64,000 nucleotides of DNA from Leishmania martiniquensis (GCF_017916325.1 NC_090166.1:1364228-1428227); one strand, 5' to 3'; counted from the stretch's first letter, positions 21,786-31,582 are shown. The notes: generated from the letters alone by a model not told the origin. Program-made: numbers and translations.

Positions 21786-22193
21786 GGTGGCACCACACTC
21801 GAGCGACAGCTTTGGAGCGGAGAAAGAGAAGGACTCGGCCGTGGCGACAGCACTGCCCCGGGCACGAATGCCGTTCGCTCATCTTTTCGCTCTCGAAAAG
21901 GAGAGAGCGGACACACGAAAAGAGAAGCGACGCAGCCGATAACTCTGCGCGCCCCGGTGCTCATGTCGAATGGGGGTTGCACGTGCGGTCTGCTGGCGAG
22001 ACTCGAGATGCTCCGAAGGGTCTTTGTCGTGTCCTTATCGGGTGCAGTTGTGTCCCAAAGCAGAAAGGGAAAGCACTCCAGTTATCGTCCCTCAGCTGCG
22101 TGGCAGCTACACGGCGGAGGGCCCGAGGCGCACATGCATTCGTCCACCCACCCACGTACTCACGTCCTCAAAAGCAGCGCTGGCGGATGTCGA
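21786..22193. other. Short intergenic region
   Basis: About 400 bp between the exonuclease gene and the PPR-like gene. Coding-strand pyrimidine runs opposite 21820-21836 and 21893-21930 are likely splice-acceptor tracts for the PPR-like gene. Confidence 0.5.
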
Positions 22194-24938
22194 TCATCGC
22201 AGAATTCCATCCCCCGGAGTCCACCCGCGCGGTAAGTGCTGCGGTTGCATGTGCTCCACGAAGCGAGACCGCCAGCGGAAGATGAATTGGCCTACCGCGT
22301 GCTCGCCAGTCTTGGCAGGCGACGAGACGTAGAAGTACTTCTCTAAGAGGAGGCGCACCACCAGAAACGCGTGACTGTCAACATGCGGCACCTCCGACAC
22401 CTCATTATCCGCCGCAGAGTCCGCGGGTGGCGAGTTACGCAGCGCGACGCCGCCATCCGCTTCCCTTACCTCACCGCTGTCCACGACCTGGCGCAGCCGC
22501 TCTTCCGCGCGAGTCAAAGCGGGAAGCAAGGTCAGTAGCTCCGGGTGTTTGCTGACCCAGTACCGAGTCAGCACGCTTCGGCTAGAATTGCCATACTGCA
22601 CCTCAGTGCTGTCCCTGCACACGTGTCCAGCGGCGGCAGGTGCCTCGGCCACTCCGGTCAAGATGAAACGTACGCCTTGCGCCGATCCCGCACCATCACT
22701 TTCGGCACGAAACACGGCATCTTGGAGCTGTCGACCACCCTCACCACTGTCCTCGTCTCTTCGGCCTGCAAAGAACGGGTAGACAGAAGCGTGCGTTTTC
22801 AGGTAGTCAATCATCATGGTGCGCCGCTCCTCCGGAAGAAGGGTAAGGGCTGTGGCACGAGCGGTGCCGACCTTCTGGCCGTGGCGCCTGTTGCTCCTCT
22901 TACTCCTCGCTGGCATCTCCAAACGACAATGAGCATCGCCAGAGGAGGCTACCACGCTCTCCTCATCGACGTCGCCGCCGCCGCTATCGCGCGCCTCTCT
23001 TTGCCCTCGCAAGGACTCGTAGTGGTGGTGGAGGGCTTTGGCGAAACTAAACACCTTATCCAAGATCTCACGATGCTCAGTCAAAGAGAGAAAGTCTTTC
23101 ATCCCTCGAAGACGGAGGCGCGGGTGCAAATCGCAGTCTCTCTCAGGCACATCCTCGTGTTCCGGCGTAGAGAAAACTCCTCCCTTCGCCCCCTCGTAGG
23201 CGGCACCCAACACATCGATTTTCTGTTCCATCTGCCGCATCGCATCGACATACTCTTCACGCTGCTTGGCGCGCAGACGGATGAGCGGAATGCCGAAGTC
23301 CTTGGCGACGCTCTCGCGTAGGCGATCGTATAACCGCCGAGACTTGGCAAAGCAGTGAGCACACAGCAAAAGCAGGTCGTAGCTGTTATGGCTCATGTAA
23401 ACGCTCGGGAAAAAGCGGCGGTACATGAGCGGCACGACAGCAAACCGCACGAGCGACACGCCGCTGCCACACACGACGCAGATGTTCTCCTTTGGTTGCC
23501 TGAAGTAGTCCATGTTGCGAGGAATGTGCACATCATTAAACCGGGCGAAGTTGGGCGCAAAGCTCAGCTGGATGGCGGCCATCTCCCAGCCATCCGCCGC
23601 ATCGGCTAAAGTCAACCGTTCATCTTCCGACAGTATCACACCAGCAGGCGTACGCCATTGCAGCACCCTTGCGAGTCCCTTCTTCCTCACGTACCAATCC
23701 GCTTTGGTCTTGTCCACTGTGAAGACCAGCTGCATGGCAGGATCAAAGACACTAATGTTGTCGTAGTACGGCCGCTCACGGCCTTTGCACCACCGCAGGT
23801 CAGCCTCGTCCTCAACGTCCGCAGCGGCGGTGCAAGATCTCGTCGACACAAGCGCACCCTCGTCAGTTCGAATACCATTACAGAGGATTCCTCCCTCAAT
23901 GTTTTCAGCGTTGTTTAGTGCAGTCGAGGCGCAATTGAACGCGCTCATCGGCTCCGTAGCGCAGCAAGCCAGCACTTCGCGACAGTCGAGCCCTCTCACC
24001 GAGCTCCACGGCAAATGAGTTGGTGCGTTAGGCGAGTGCCCTGCAGAGGCCGGGTTGTCCACGATGAAGCCGCCACCCTTCAAAATGGCGACACAGACGT
24101 CATATGATGCTTCGGCGTCCTCTGTAGCGTACTCAACTTGCAGCGGTGTAAGAGCGCCATGACAACTACCCCAGTCACTCATCACGACGGCCATGCCCTT
24201 GCCCAGCTGTCTACCTGTCAGGGCAGAGCACATGCTCTTGAGGCTGCGCAAAGAATCTCTTTGTACCACAGTCACCTCCTCATTCGTGCGCTGGCGGCTG
24301 TAATCAAGCACCGTCTCAGGCAAGCAGGCATCTGCCAGCTCCACCAAGTCCACCGCTGACCGAAGTCGAACTGCCGGGTAATCGCGATTGAGCTTCACCT
24401 CATCGCCATGGATGCCGACGCCGACCTTGAAGATGCGGTGGTCCTGGATAAGGTGCAACGTGTTGGTGTACACTTCACGCAGAAGGGCCTCCGGGTTTTG
24501 CCTCTGCCCCTCACGGTAGCGCGGCCACTGAGCTGACGCGGGTGCGAAGGGGTCATGGAAAACATCGGCAGAGCCGCCGGCGGCTAAGGCGTGCAGATGG
24601 ATCCACTTCAACAAGACCGTGCAAGAGTACGTGCTAAGCTGAATCGTCGCGACGGGCCCCGCCAGCCGGCGCGCCTTCCACTTTCCAGGCGCACCGCGTT
24701 TCTTTAGGGGCCCGCTGTCGTCGTCGTCAGCGTCAGGTGCTTGGAGTCGTGTCGTCCACTCCATGTCGAATCCGACGAAACCGTAGGACGCAGCTTCCGC
24801 ACAGAGAAGCCTCCATAGAGAGCGGTACTCGTGTGCGTCAATCACTCTCCAAATCGGATCGATGACAACACGTCGTCGCATCCTCGGCGTCGCCGCTCTA
24901 TCGAGGACGCCTAAAATTGCACTCTGCGCGGCAGCCAT
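22194..24938 (-). CDS. EXD2-like 3'-5' exonuclease
   Basis: 914 residues from the ATG at 24938 (MAAAQSAILGVLDRA). The open frame runs 25 codons further but begins with TTG. The N-terminal half is a DnaQ/RNase D-type 3'-5' exonuclease: ExoI GFVGFDMEW with Asp58 and Glu60, ExoII GIHGDEVKL with Asp179, and ExoIII YATEDA with Tyr270 and Asp274, so all four metal-binding acids and the Tyr are present. The C-terminal half matches the EXD2 layout, with YYDNISVF, DKTKADWY, then a probable zinc/HNH-type module: CVVC at 487-490, SHNSYD at 516-521 and CAHC at 526-529. Animal EXD2 is a nuclease linked to DNA end resection and to mitochondria. The trypanosomatid role is not established here. An acidic-basic insert (DADDDDSGPLKKRG) interrupts the exonuclease domain after ExoI, and the last 300 residues are lineage-specific. 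Confidence 0.9.
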   Translation of the reverse strand: MAAAQSAILGVLDRAATPRMRRRVVIDPIWRVIDAHEYRSLWRLLCAEAASYGFVGFDMEWTTRLQAPDADDDDSGPLKKRGAPGKWKARRLAGPVATIQLSTYSCTVLLKWIHLHALAAGGSADVFHDPFAPASAQWPRYREGQRQNPEALLREVYTNTLHLIQDHRIFKVGVGIHGDEVKLNRDYPAVRLRSAVDLVELADACLPETVLDYSRQRTNEEVTVVQRDSLRSLKSMCSALTGRQLGKGMAVVMSDWGSCHGALTPLQVEYATEDAEASYDVCVAILKGGGFIVDNPASAGHSPNAPTHLPWSSVRGLDCREVLACCATEPMSAFNCASTALNNAENIEGGILCNGIRTDEGALVSTRSCTAAADVEDEADLRWCKGRERPYYDNISVFDPAMQLVFTVDKTKADWYVRKKGLARVLQWRTPAGVILSEDERLTLADAADGWEMAAIQLSFAPNFARFNDVHIPRNMDYFRQPKENICVVCGSGVSLVRFAVVPLMYRRFFPSVYMSHNSYDLLLLCAHCFAKSRRLYDRLRESVAKDFGIPLIRLRAKQREEYVDAMRQMEQKIDVLGAAYEGAKGGVFSTPEHEDVPERDCDLHPRLRLRGMKDFLSLTEHREILDKVFSFAKALHHHYESLRGQREARDSGGGDVDEESVVASSGDAHCRLEMPARSKRSNRRHGQKVGTARATALTLLPEERRTMMIDYLKTHASVYPFFAGRRDEDSGEGGRQLQDAVFRAESDGAGSAQGVRFILTGVAEAPAAAGHVCRDSTEVQYGNSSRSVLTRYWVSKHPELLTLLPALTRAEERLRQVVDSGEVREADGGVALRNSPPADSAADNEVSEVPHVDSHAFLVVRLLLEKYFYVSSPAKTGEHAVGQFIFRWRSRFVEHMQPQHLPRGWTPGDGILR

Positions 24939-26031
24939 CTGAACGTAGTGGACCCTAGGCGAAGGAGCAGCATCAGAGCAGTGAGAGAGCAGGAGGGAGG
25001 CTAAGAGAGGCAACAGAAGAGAGGGTCAGGAAGCCAGTATCCCCTGATGCGCGCCTTTTCGGGAATGTAAAGGGCCAGGAAGCCGTCCAAAGCGGTACTT
25101 CGTGAGTGAGCAGAAGGTGCCACTCGCAGAGCGAGTCACGCTCCACGTCTTGGGCATCGGCACCATAGAGAGTTACGCTCTCCTGAGCAACAGCAAGGAA
25201 GGCACTGTTCGCTTTGAGGTTCGTGATCCATACAGAAGTAATTAAAGGGACTCCCATTCGATGTTCCAATGAAATACAGGTGATACTGCGCCGAAAAAAA
25301 AAGGAAAAAGCAGAGCGCTGAGGCGCACGAGTAGCAGATGTGCATGGCAACACCCGCTACAGCAGCTCGCAGCGAGTGGAAATGGGGTCGTCACAGCCAC
25401 AAAGCTGCCAGATGGGAACAAAATAAGAGGAGAAAAATGATGCCAAAAGTACAATGCAGTCCGATGCATGGCTCCCAGCTCTCCATAACTGGCGAGCTTC
25501 CCCTTACCCCCATGGAAAAGTATACCGGTCTGGTGCACCACCCCTACTCGCGCTCTCAACGACACTACTCAGAAATAGGTAAACCAGTGTACCCCCACCC
25601 TTTCTTTCCCCGTCACCAAGGCATCCCTGTCGCGGCGAGTAACCAAGAGGCGGGTGTGTCTCGGAGAATCTTCATCACTTTCAGCGACTCGACTTTTCTA
25701 GAGCTGAAAGGAGTGCATTATGAAAAATAGCGTAAGGAAGATAGAAGTGTTTCGTGGCACACTACATTGGGACAGTGAGTAGCGCTGTGCCACGTGCCTC
25801 ATCGTTGCGCTTCTCGATCATCTCTACCGCCTTTCTTGTTCTTGACAAGTTTCCCAAAAAGAAAAAAGAAAAGAGCAGCCATTCCTGGTGTGGCCGAGAA
25901 AAACACTCTTCACATAGTGGCACACGACAGGGCCGGGGTGCAGCAAAGCAGCCCACGGACGAAGGGAGGGGAGCACAAGTCCAGTAATGTATTCACATTT
26001 ATTTTGCTGCACAAGAGAGAGTGGAATGTGC
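24939..26031. other. Intergenic region of lower GC
   Basis: About 1.1 kb between the MORN-kinesin and exonuclease genes. It is visibly less GC-rich than intergenic DNA elsewhere in the window. A coding-strand pyrimidine tract opposite 24981-25025, with AG dinucleotides, can serve as acceptor for the exonuclease mRNA. No gene is supported. Confidence 0.5.
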
Positions 26032-29000
26032 CTACAGCTCTCGCATGTTTTCAACTGGCTTCAGCTCTCTTTCCGCTTGGTCATCCGAGCAAAGCGCCGT
26101 CACAATACTCCGCCAGCGGACCTCATCGCTGGTTTGAGTATCCGGCAGCAGAGGCCCGTTGCGCACACCAAACAAAGAAGTTAGAACAGCAAGTGTTCGA
26201 AGTGTCTCCTCGACATGCTCTGCAGAGGGTCGCACTCGGCCAACCACTGTAGTTAACGAGTTGCCACCGAGTAGGTCGAACAGCAGCGACGCCTCGATAG
26301 ACTTTGTGTACGGAATCATGGGTAGTTTGCTAGCGAGCGCCGTGGCCAGGTCTCGAAGCACGTAGCTGGATGCGTTCGCAAAGCGCGCGCTCTCGATGTC
26401 CGTCTTCTGCGATGCAACCGGGCCACCTCCGCACCAGTCGAAAATGGTCAGTCTACCAACTGTCTGGCACTGGCGCACGGCGCTCGTCCGTACACACTGG
26501 AGCTGGATCCAGGTATGCGAGCGACCGTTGTGGTGCTGTCGCCGCTTGGCAAGAAGGTTGTCGACCACATTAGGAATGCTACCACTTGTGCAATCGATGA
26601 AGCGAGCATTCTTTGGCTTCACAAAACCGTTCGCATCGCAATACACCTCCGTGACGTCTTTTCCTGATGCACAGTCGAAGCCGCCACGCGAGGAAATCTC
26701 AACGACGGCGACACGGTAGGTAAAGCTGAAAAAAGAGCGCTTTGGGCTTTCTTCAGCCGTCGTGGATAGGTGCTTCATCAACAGCGGGAGAATCTCTTTC
26801 ACGAGGCCAGTTTTCCCAGACCGAAACTCTCCTACTGTCATAAGTGCAAACTGGTAGCCTGACCACACAAGGGCCAGAGGATCGCAGAGCTCAGCGAAGA
26901 CCTGCTCCACAGAAGCATCTTTCTCAAAGCAGTAGTCGTACTGGTGAACTGTGTCCTCTCCGCAATCGTTCAGCTGTAGCTTCCGTGGATCGGCGGCGTC
27001 GACTCTGAGTGTCACATCGGAAACCACTAGACTACCACTACCACCATCAGCGACTGCGGTAAAAACGATGATCCGCCCCTGCAGTGCTTCAAGCGCCCGC
27101 CCCCTACGAGTCAACCGCACTTGCGACTCGTACAACTGCTCGGTTACACTGTTTCGCTCGCCCGTGACCCTCTTCATCCTCATCTGGAGCTTCTTCAGTT
27201 CCTTCTGCGCTGACACGAGCTCGTTGGGGGCCCTACCAGCACCTGGTAGCTCGGCATGTGGCTGACGTTTTACGCTCGCAGAGACTGCTGCCTTTTCCTC
27301 CAGGTCTACACGAGCCTCTTCCAACAGCCTCGCGAGCTCCGCGTTCTCTAGCTCCAGCTTTTCTGCTCGCTCAGACTTAAGCTCCAACGCCGTCTGCAAC
27401 TGTGGGTCTGCGGCTTTGCGGTGTGCGATAGCCTTCATCCTTTCTTCCAGTTTGATCTCTCGCTGGTGGAAAAGAAATATTTCCTGCTCTGCATCTTCCG
27501 AAGCACTCTGCATCAATGCTAATTCTGCTTTGAGACTCACAATCAAAGAGCGCAGTATCCCATTCTCACGTATGAGTGCAGCAGTATCCTGTGCAGGAGG
27601 CAGCCCGGCGTCGGATGTTCTTGCCTCAGCTTCTCGCTCCCACTTGCCGATTCTGAGCTGAAGCTCAATATTCAGCTGGTTTGCCTGGAGAAGCTTCTGC
27701 TCAAGCTCATCGCATTTACATGTCCCTTGAGACGCCAGTAGCAGTGGCACCGGAGAAGACGCACTCACTGGTGTGGAATGTGAAGCTGTGGCAATCGCCG
27801 CTCTACCTCCAGCCTGCAGCTGTTGGCTATTCACGCCGGTGCGCTGTCCATTCTCCAAACCCATCCGCATCTCCGCCAGTTCCTCCGCAAGCTTGTCGTA
27901 TTGGTCTTCGGCGGCTTCTGCCTTTACCGCAAGCCTTGCGTTTTCGACTGCAAGAAAGGCTGCCTTCTGGCGTAGCTCTTCACTACGCCGGGCCAATAGC
28001 GCGTTCTGCTCCTTCAGCTCCGCCGCCTCGTCGTCCTCACTAATGTCCCCTTCTGGGTGCGTTGGCTGGGCATCCAGCGTAACCGCTTCACCAAGGAAAG
28101 ATTCATGCGCGCCGTTATGCTTCGCGTTACGAAAGCGCGCCTTTCGAGCTGCGCTTTCGAGCTCCAGCTCGTGCACTCTCGCATCGCTGCTTTTCAGCCG
28201 GCTGGCCAGCTTTCGCGCCTCGACGACGCGTTCGGCAAGTGTGCATTCGAGCAGCTTCACTTTGCCCTTGACCTCTAGAAACAGCTCCTTCCAGTACTGT
28301 GCAGCAGTCTTTTCTAGCGCAGCGGAATCAGAAGCAGAATGCAACTCAGACACGGCGCTCCTCGAGCCACCTCTCGGCCGATGTAGGGCAAGCGCGTCCT
28401 CAAGCCGCTTGCGAAGAGCGCTGTTCTCAGCGAGAGCGCTCTCAAGCTCGTCTCCAAGCCTGCTTTCTTTGCTCGTGAATTGAGATGGCGCGCTCTGCCC
28501 TTCGTGATGCTCGCTCCAGGCAAGGAAATGCCGATAGGCCGGCGCCCACTCATGTTCTGTCGCATCGAGTGCCTCGCTCTGCCTTTCCTTTGAAATCAGG
28601 TAGCCTTCAACGTACTCAACGAGGAAGAGGATGCCTTTCTCCCGCAAGATGCCTTTGCCGTCCATGACCCCATCCTCCCACTGACCACAGTATAAATCAT
28701 CGTTCGATTGGCGAAAGACCCCCAGACCTTGTTGGTGGCCGCTACACCATTCCCCATCGTACAAGTCGCCGTTGCCGTAGTACAGAGACCCTTGTCCATG
28801 TCGGACTCCCTCTTCCCAATAGCCCTCGTAGCGGTCGCAGCTCGAGGCAAGAAGGAAGACACCGTAGCCGTTCATTTGGTTCTCCCTCCACGAGCCCACA
28901 TACTCATCACCATTGGCGAAGGCAAACTGACCCTTTCCATGTCTGTTGCCCATGTACCACTGCCCGACGTATTTGTCGCCGTTTGCAAAGGTGTAACGGC

Positions 29001-29286
29001 CGTAGCCGTGCTTTAGATCTGCTTTCCACTCGCCCCGGTAGACGTCGCCAGTTCTGGCATACACATAGACACCATAGCCTTCCATCCTTCCATCCTTGAA
29101 ACTTCCGTCATACGTGGCGCCACTGGGAAATGTAAGCTTGATGTTGACCCCGTTCAGGAGCTTCTTCCTCTTCTTTAATGCAGTCTCGCTGCCAGTAGGA
29201 GTACCGGCAGGGCTCGTTTTCGGGACTGGTCCTTGCGGACTCTTTGGTGATTGTACTGCACATGGTGCAGTCAAGCTAGCGTTCAT
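26032..29286 (-). CDS. MORN-repeat, coiled-coil, C-terminal kinesin-like protein
   Basis: 1084 residues from an ATG at 29286. Residues about 59-215 hold seven MORN repeats (for example YVGQWYMGNRHGKGQFAF), a module often found at membranes or cytoskeletal structures. Residues about 270-770 are long heptad-type coiled coil. Residues about 775-1050 resemble a C-terminal (kinesin-14-type) motor: a neck-like LEALQGRIIVFTAV, a P-loop GEFRSGKT at 819-826 that fits GxxxxGKT, a switch I-like NGRSH at 920-924, a switch II-like DWCGGG at 950-955, and LLGGNS near 1007 with IPYTKS before it, as in kinesins. The P-loop is kept, but the switch II Glu of the usual DLAGSE is replaced by Gly and the first Ser of SSRSH is lost. 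The motor may therefore be a weak or inactive ATPase that only binds microtubules or nucleotide. The domain order is unusual. Confidence 0.85.
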   Translation of the reverse strand: MNASLTAPCAVQSPKSPQGPVPKTSPAGTPTGSETALKKRKKLLNGVNIKLTFPSGATYDGSFKDGRMEGYGVYVYARTGDVYRGEWKADLKHGYGRYTFANGDKYVGQWYMGNRHGKGQFAFANGDEYVGSWRENQMNGYGVFLLASSCDRYEGYWEEGVRHGQGSLYYGNGDLYDGEWCSGHQQGLGVFRQSNDDLYCGQWEDGVMDGKGILREKGILFLVEYVEGYLISKERQSEALDATEHEWAPAYRHFLAWSEHHEGQSAPSQFTSKESRLGDELESALAENSALRKRLEDALALHRPRGGSRSAVSELHSASDSAALEKTAAQYWKELFLEVKGKVKLLECTLAERVVEARKLASRLKSSDARVHELELESAARKARFRNAKHNGAHESFLGEAVTLDAQPTHPEGDISEDDEAAELKEQNALLARRSEELRQKAAFLAVENARLAVKAEAAEDQYDKLAEELAEMRMGLENGQRTGVNSQQLQAGGRAAIATASHSTPVSASSPVPLLLASQGTCKCDELEQKLLQANQLNIELQLRIGKWEREAEARTSDAGLPPAQDTAALIRENGILRSLIVSLKAELALMQSASEDAEQEIFLFHQREIKLEERMKAIAHRKAADPQLQTALELKSERAEKLELENAELARLLEEARVDLEEKAAVSASVKRQPHAELPGAGRAPNELVSAQKELKKLQMRMKRVTGERNSVTEQLYESQVRLTRRGRALEALQGRIIVFTAVADGGSGSLVVSDVTLRVDAADPRKLQLNDCGEDTVHQYDYCFEKDASVEQVFAELCDPLALVWSGYQFALMTVGEFRSGKTGLVKEILPLLMKHLSTTAEESPKRSFFSFTYRVAVVEISSRGGFDCASGKDVTEVYCDANGFVKPKNARFIDCTSGSIPNVVDNLLAKRRQHHNGRSHTWIQLQCVRTSAVRQCQTVGRLTIFDWCGGGPVASQKTDIESARFANASSYVLRDLATALASKLPMIPYTKSIEASLLFDLLGGNSLTTVVGRVRPSAEHVEETLRTLAVLTSLFGVRNGPLLPDTQTSDEVRWRSIVTALCSDDQAERELKPVENMREL

Positions 29287-29644
29287 GTGGCAAGGAAAGC
29301 GACTGTTCCTTTTTTTTTTGGTGAGCAGAGTTCAAAGTGAAAAGTGCGAAAGGGTGCGGGTGGAGAAAGAGAACGGGTAGAAAGCTAGAATTAAGGAAGG
29401 TACAGAAAAGTACTTCATTGTTTAGAGGAGATAGAGAAGCACGCTTGATGCAAAGGCGAGGTCGTTGCAGTAATGACTCGTACGCTGATTCCGGAAAAAG
29501 GGCTACGTGTAGGGTTAGCAACCTCGATGAAGTCGATTGTAGACGGAGATAACACAAAGGTGAACAGTGCGTAGCATCAGCCAACAACCACACTGCAGCA
29601 TGACTTTAACAGGGGACCATCTCGATCATCGGCAGGAAACTAGT
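29287..29644. other. Intergenic, includes 5' UTR of the MORN-kinesin gene
   Basis: An A-run lies on the coding strand opposite 29310-29320, and short pyrimidine tracts lie opposite 29345-29375. No gene is supported. Confidence 0.5.
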
Positions 29645-30085
29645 TCAATTCGTCTTGGCGTGGGGGGATGCCGCGGTCGCGCGAGAAAGGGCTACGGGTA
29701 CTCTCTGGTGAGATTCTCGCCTGCCCTGAAGCGCTGCACACTTCTTGACAGCAAGACATAGGACACAGGTTACCAATTGGATGTACATGTTGCGCTCCAC
29801 CCTTAGTCGCTTGTTGTCGTGCTGCAGCTGCAGGCTGATATCTGTAAAGCGCGCTTTGGCATCATACTTGGAGTGCCACTCGAAGAAGTGAAAGAGAAAG
29901 GAGACGGATGAGATGATGGCCATAGCAGACATGATTGTCAAGCCATTTACATTGTACCCTTCCACAAGGCGAGTGATTCGCTCCGCTGTGGTCGAGATGA
30001 CACGAACGGGAACGCAGTAGAGGAGAAAGAGAGCTAGTACTGGTATCAACACCAAGTTCACTTCAAGCATGACAAAGCTGACCAT
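29645..30085 (-). CDS. BAP29/BAP31-like ER membrane protein, short form
   Basis: 146 residues from the ATG at 30085 (MVSFVMLEVNLVLIPVLALF). The frame is open 11 codons further but starts with GTG. Three hydrophobic segments are visible: about 6-27, 44-65 (TIMSAMAIISSVSFLFHFFE) and 102-115 (YIQLVTCVLCLAVK). Between the last two is the feature that identifies the family, KRLRVERNMYIQ, matching the conserved basic-RNxYI block just before the third membrane helix of BAP31 proteins. BAP31 proteins sort membrane cargo leaving the ER. Here the usual C-terminal cytosolic coiled coil and KKxx retrieval signal are missing; only about 30 residues follow the last helix. It is the first protein gene on the left side of the tRNA locus. 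Confidence 0.65.
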   Translation of the reverse strand: MVSFVMLEVNLVLIPVLALFLLYCVPVRVISTTAERITRLVEGYNVNGLTIMSAMAIISSVSFLFHFFEWHSKYDAKARFTDISLQLQHDNKRLRVERNMYIQLVTCVLCLAVKKCAALQGRRESHQRVPVALSRATAASPHAKTN

Positions 30086-31463
30086 TTTCTTGATGGGCTG
30101 GAGAAAAAAGTTGAGCACTAGTTTGTGAAACGATAGGAGCGAATATGCAACAGGGATCTTCTACTCTGAAAGGTCATTGAACGTGTGTGTGTGCGTTTGT
30201 TTAGAAAAAGAGAAGAGGAGAGAGTCTTTGAGAAATCCGAAATGGAAGGCAAGAGCTCTTCGCAGGCTGCGCAGTCAACTCGGGAAGGGGCTGCATACTT
30301 AGAGGTCAGTGCACTTGAAAAAACGGCGGTGTGAAGCCGCAGAGAGCTTCCCGTTGAAAAACGGTAAGCTTGGGCCCAACAGGCAGAGTGGGGGAAGCTC
30401 GACAGCAACAGGTTGTTCTCCCCTTACTTCCAGTTCGGCGCGAAATGCTTCCTGTACACAACGCAACATTGACGGAGCACTAGATGCGCGGTGCACGCCT
30501 ATTTGCGGCTGTGAAATAGCACGAGATGAGGCAATCAATCCTATACTACTGGAGCCAAGAAGGCCGCCGATGGACTGCGCCGGCTGCTGTTCCCTGACTC
30601 TTTGCTAGCCCCCTCCCCCGTCTTTTGCAGGGAAGGCTCTAGGCACCATTGGGCGCTTTTATCCCCGGGCCCCTTTTGGGCGATCTAACCCGTAGTGTCC
30701 AAGTTCGACTGAGCCTGCATAAGGGACGGAATGCCCCCTGTGGGTGACAGCCGCTTAGCCGCACCCCCCCTGTTGCGGCGCCTGCGGGCACGCTGCCCAG
30801 ATATGCCCTTCGTGGCGTCGGTGAAAGTGGCGGGTGCAGGCTGGGAGCCTCTCAGCCAACCACATTGTCATGAGGAGAGCCCCAGGAGAGGCGCAGGCGG
30901 CAAGCGACAATCGCGCTTGTGCGACATGAGCTGCGCCTCCTGCATGGGACGTCATGAACTACGGTTTCGCAGACGCCGCGAGCACGACTCGGGCACCTCG
31001 GAGTGCGCCAATGCACCCCCCCTCCAGACCCCCGTTTGGGGACCTCGCGGTACGGTGTCGGGTGTTGCGGGTTGGGGCACCCGGGGGCGGGCGCGGTGCC
31101 TCCAGGCGCCCTCGCCGGAGGCTGGCCGACTTTGGGCTTGGGGTTGGCCGACATGCACCTGGACTACCCTTTGCTACTTGAAAGACGGGCGCCACCGGTC
31201 CCCGCCTGACGCGAGGCTCTCGGGGGGGCGGTGGGCTCGTGGCATGCCTTGGGAGGGGCACGGCGAACTGGTGCGGTGCACGGCCCGCGGTATAGGACCT
31301 GGATGCGGCCGTGGCGCAGCAGACGCCGGTGACGCTGTGCTGTATGCAGACGCCCGTGCAACGCTACGCGCGGCAGGGCGTGGGACCGAGGATGGAGACC
31401 GCCGGCCCCCCAGAAAACGAGCGGGATTAGGGCACCATGTTAAGTATCCTGCTGGTGTGCGTC
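30086..31463. other. Non-coding block at the tRNA locus
   Basis: From 30086 to about 30600 the sequence has ordinary composition and should hold the 5' flank of the BAP31-like gene. From about 30600 to 31440 it changes to very GC-rich DNA without the usual purine/pyrimidine tracts and with G-runs on the plus strand (about 31023-31100). Open frames on both strands here are incidental; the longest one on the plus strand runs into the tRNA gene. I recognise no snRNA, 5S or 7SL sequence. A 6-bp inverted pair (30634-30639 with 30711-30716) brackets A-box- and B-box-like words but does not fold as a tRNA. Confidence 0.5.
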
Positions 31464-31525
<62 letters not shown>

Positions 31526-31536
31526 GGGTCGCGGCA
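31464..31536 (+). tRNA. tRNA-Phe (GAA)
   Basis: 73-base cloverleaf. The acceptor stem pairs GCCGCGA (31464-31470) with TCGCGGC (31529-31535), with discriminator A. D arm GCTC/GAGC, anticodon stem TCAGA/TCTGA with loop CTGAAGA giving anticodon GAA, and T arm CCTGG-TTCGATC-CCGGG. No intron. A T4 run follows at 31542-31545 as the RNA polymerase III terminator. It is transcribed against the surrounding protein genes and tail-to-tail with the tRNA-Ser gene. Confidence 0.97.
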
Positions 31537-31541
31537 TAACC

Positions 31542-31545
31542 TTTT
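31542..31545 (+). terminator. Pol III terminator of tRNA-Phe
   Basis: TTTT a few bases after the discriminator base. Confidence 0.8.
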
Positions 31546-31577
31546 CGGTAACGGCCAGGAGCAAGGTGTGGAAGGTG

Positions 31578-31581
31578 AAAA
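31578..31581 (-). terminator. Pol III terminator of tRNA-Ser
   Basis: T4 on the minus strand directly after the tRNA-Ser 3' end. Confidence 0.8.
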
Positions 31582-31582
31582 G

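Noticed and set aside
24939..25013. Start of the exonuclease at 25013
   Set aside because: That codon is TTG. The first ATG is at 24938, after the pyrimidine tract and AG.
30634..30716. tRNA-like element
   Set aside because: A 6-bp acceptor-like pair and box-like words are present, but no T arm or anticodon arm folds.
30731..31498. Plus-strand frame of 255 codons
   Set aside because: Continues into the tRNA-Phe gene; composition is that of random GC-rich DNA.
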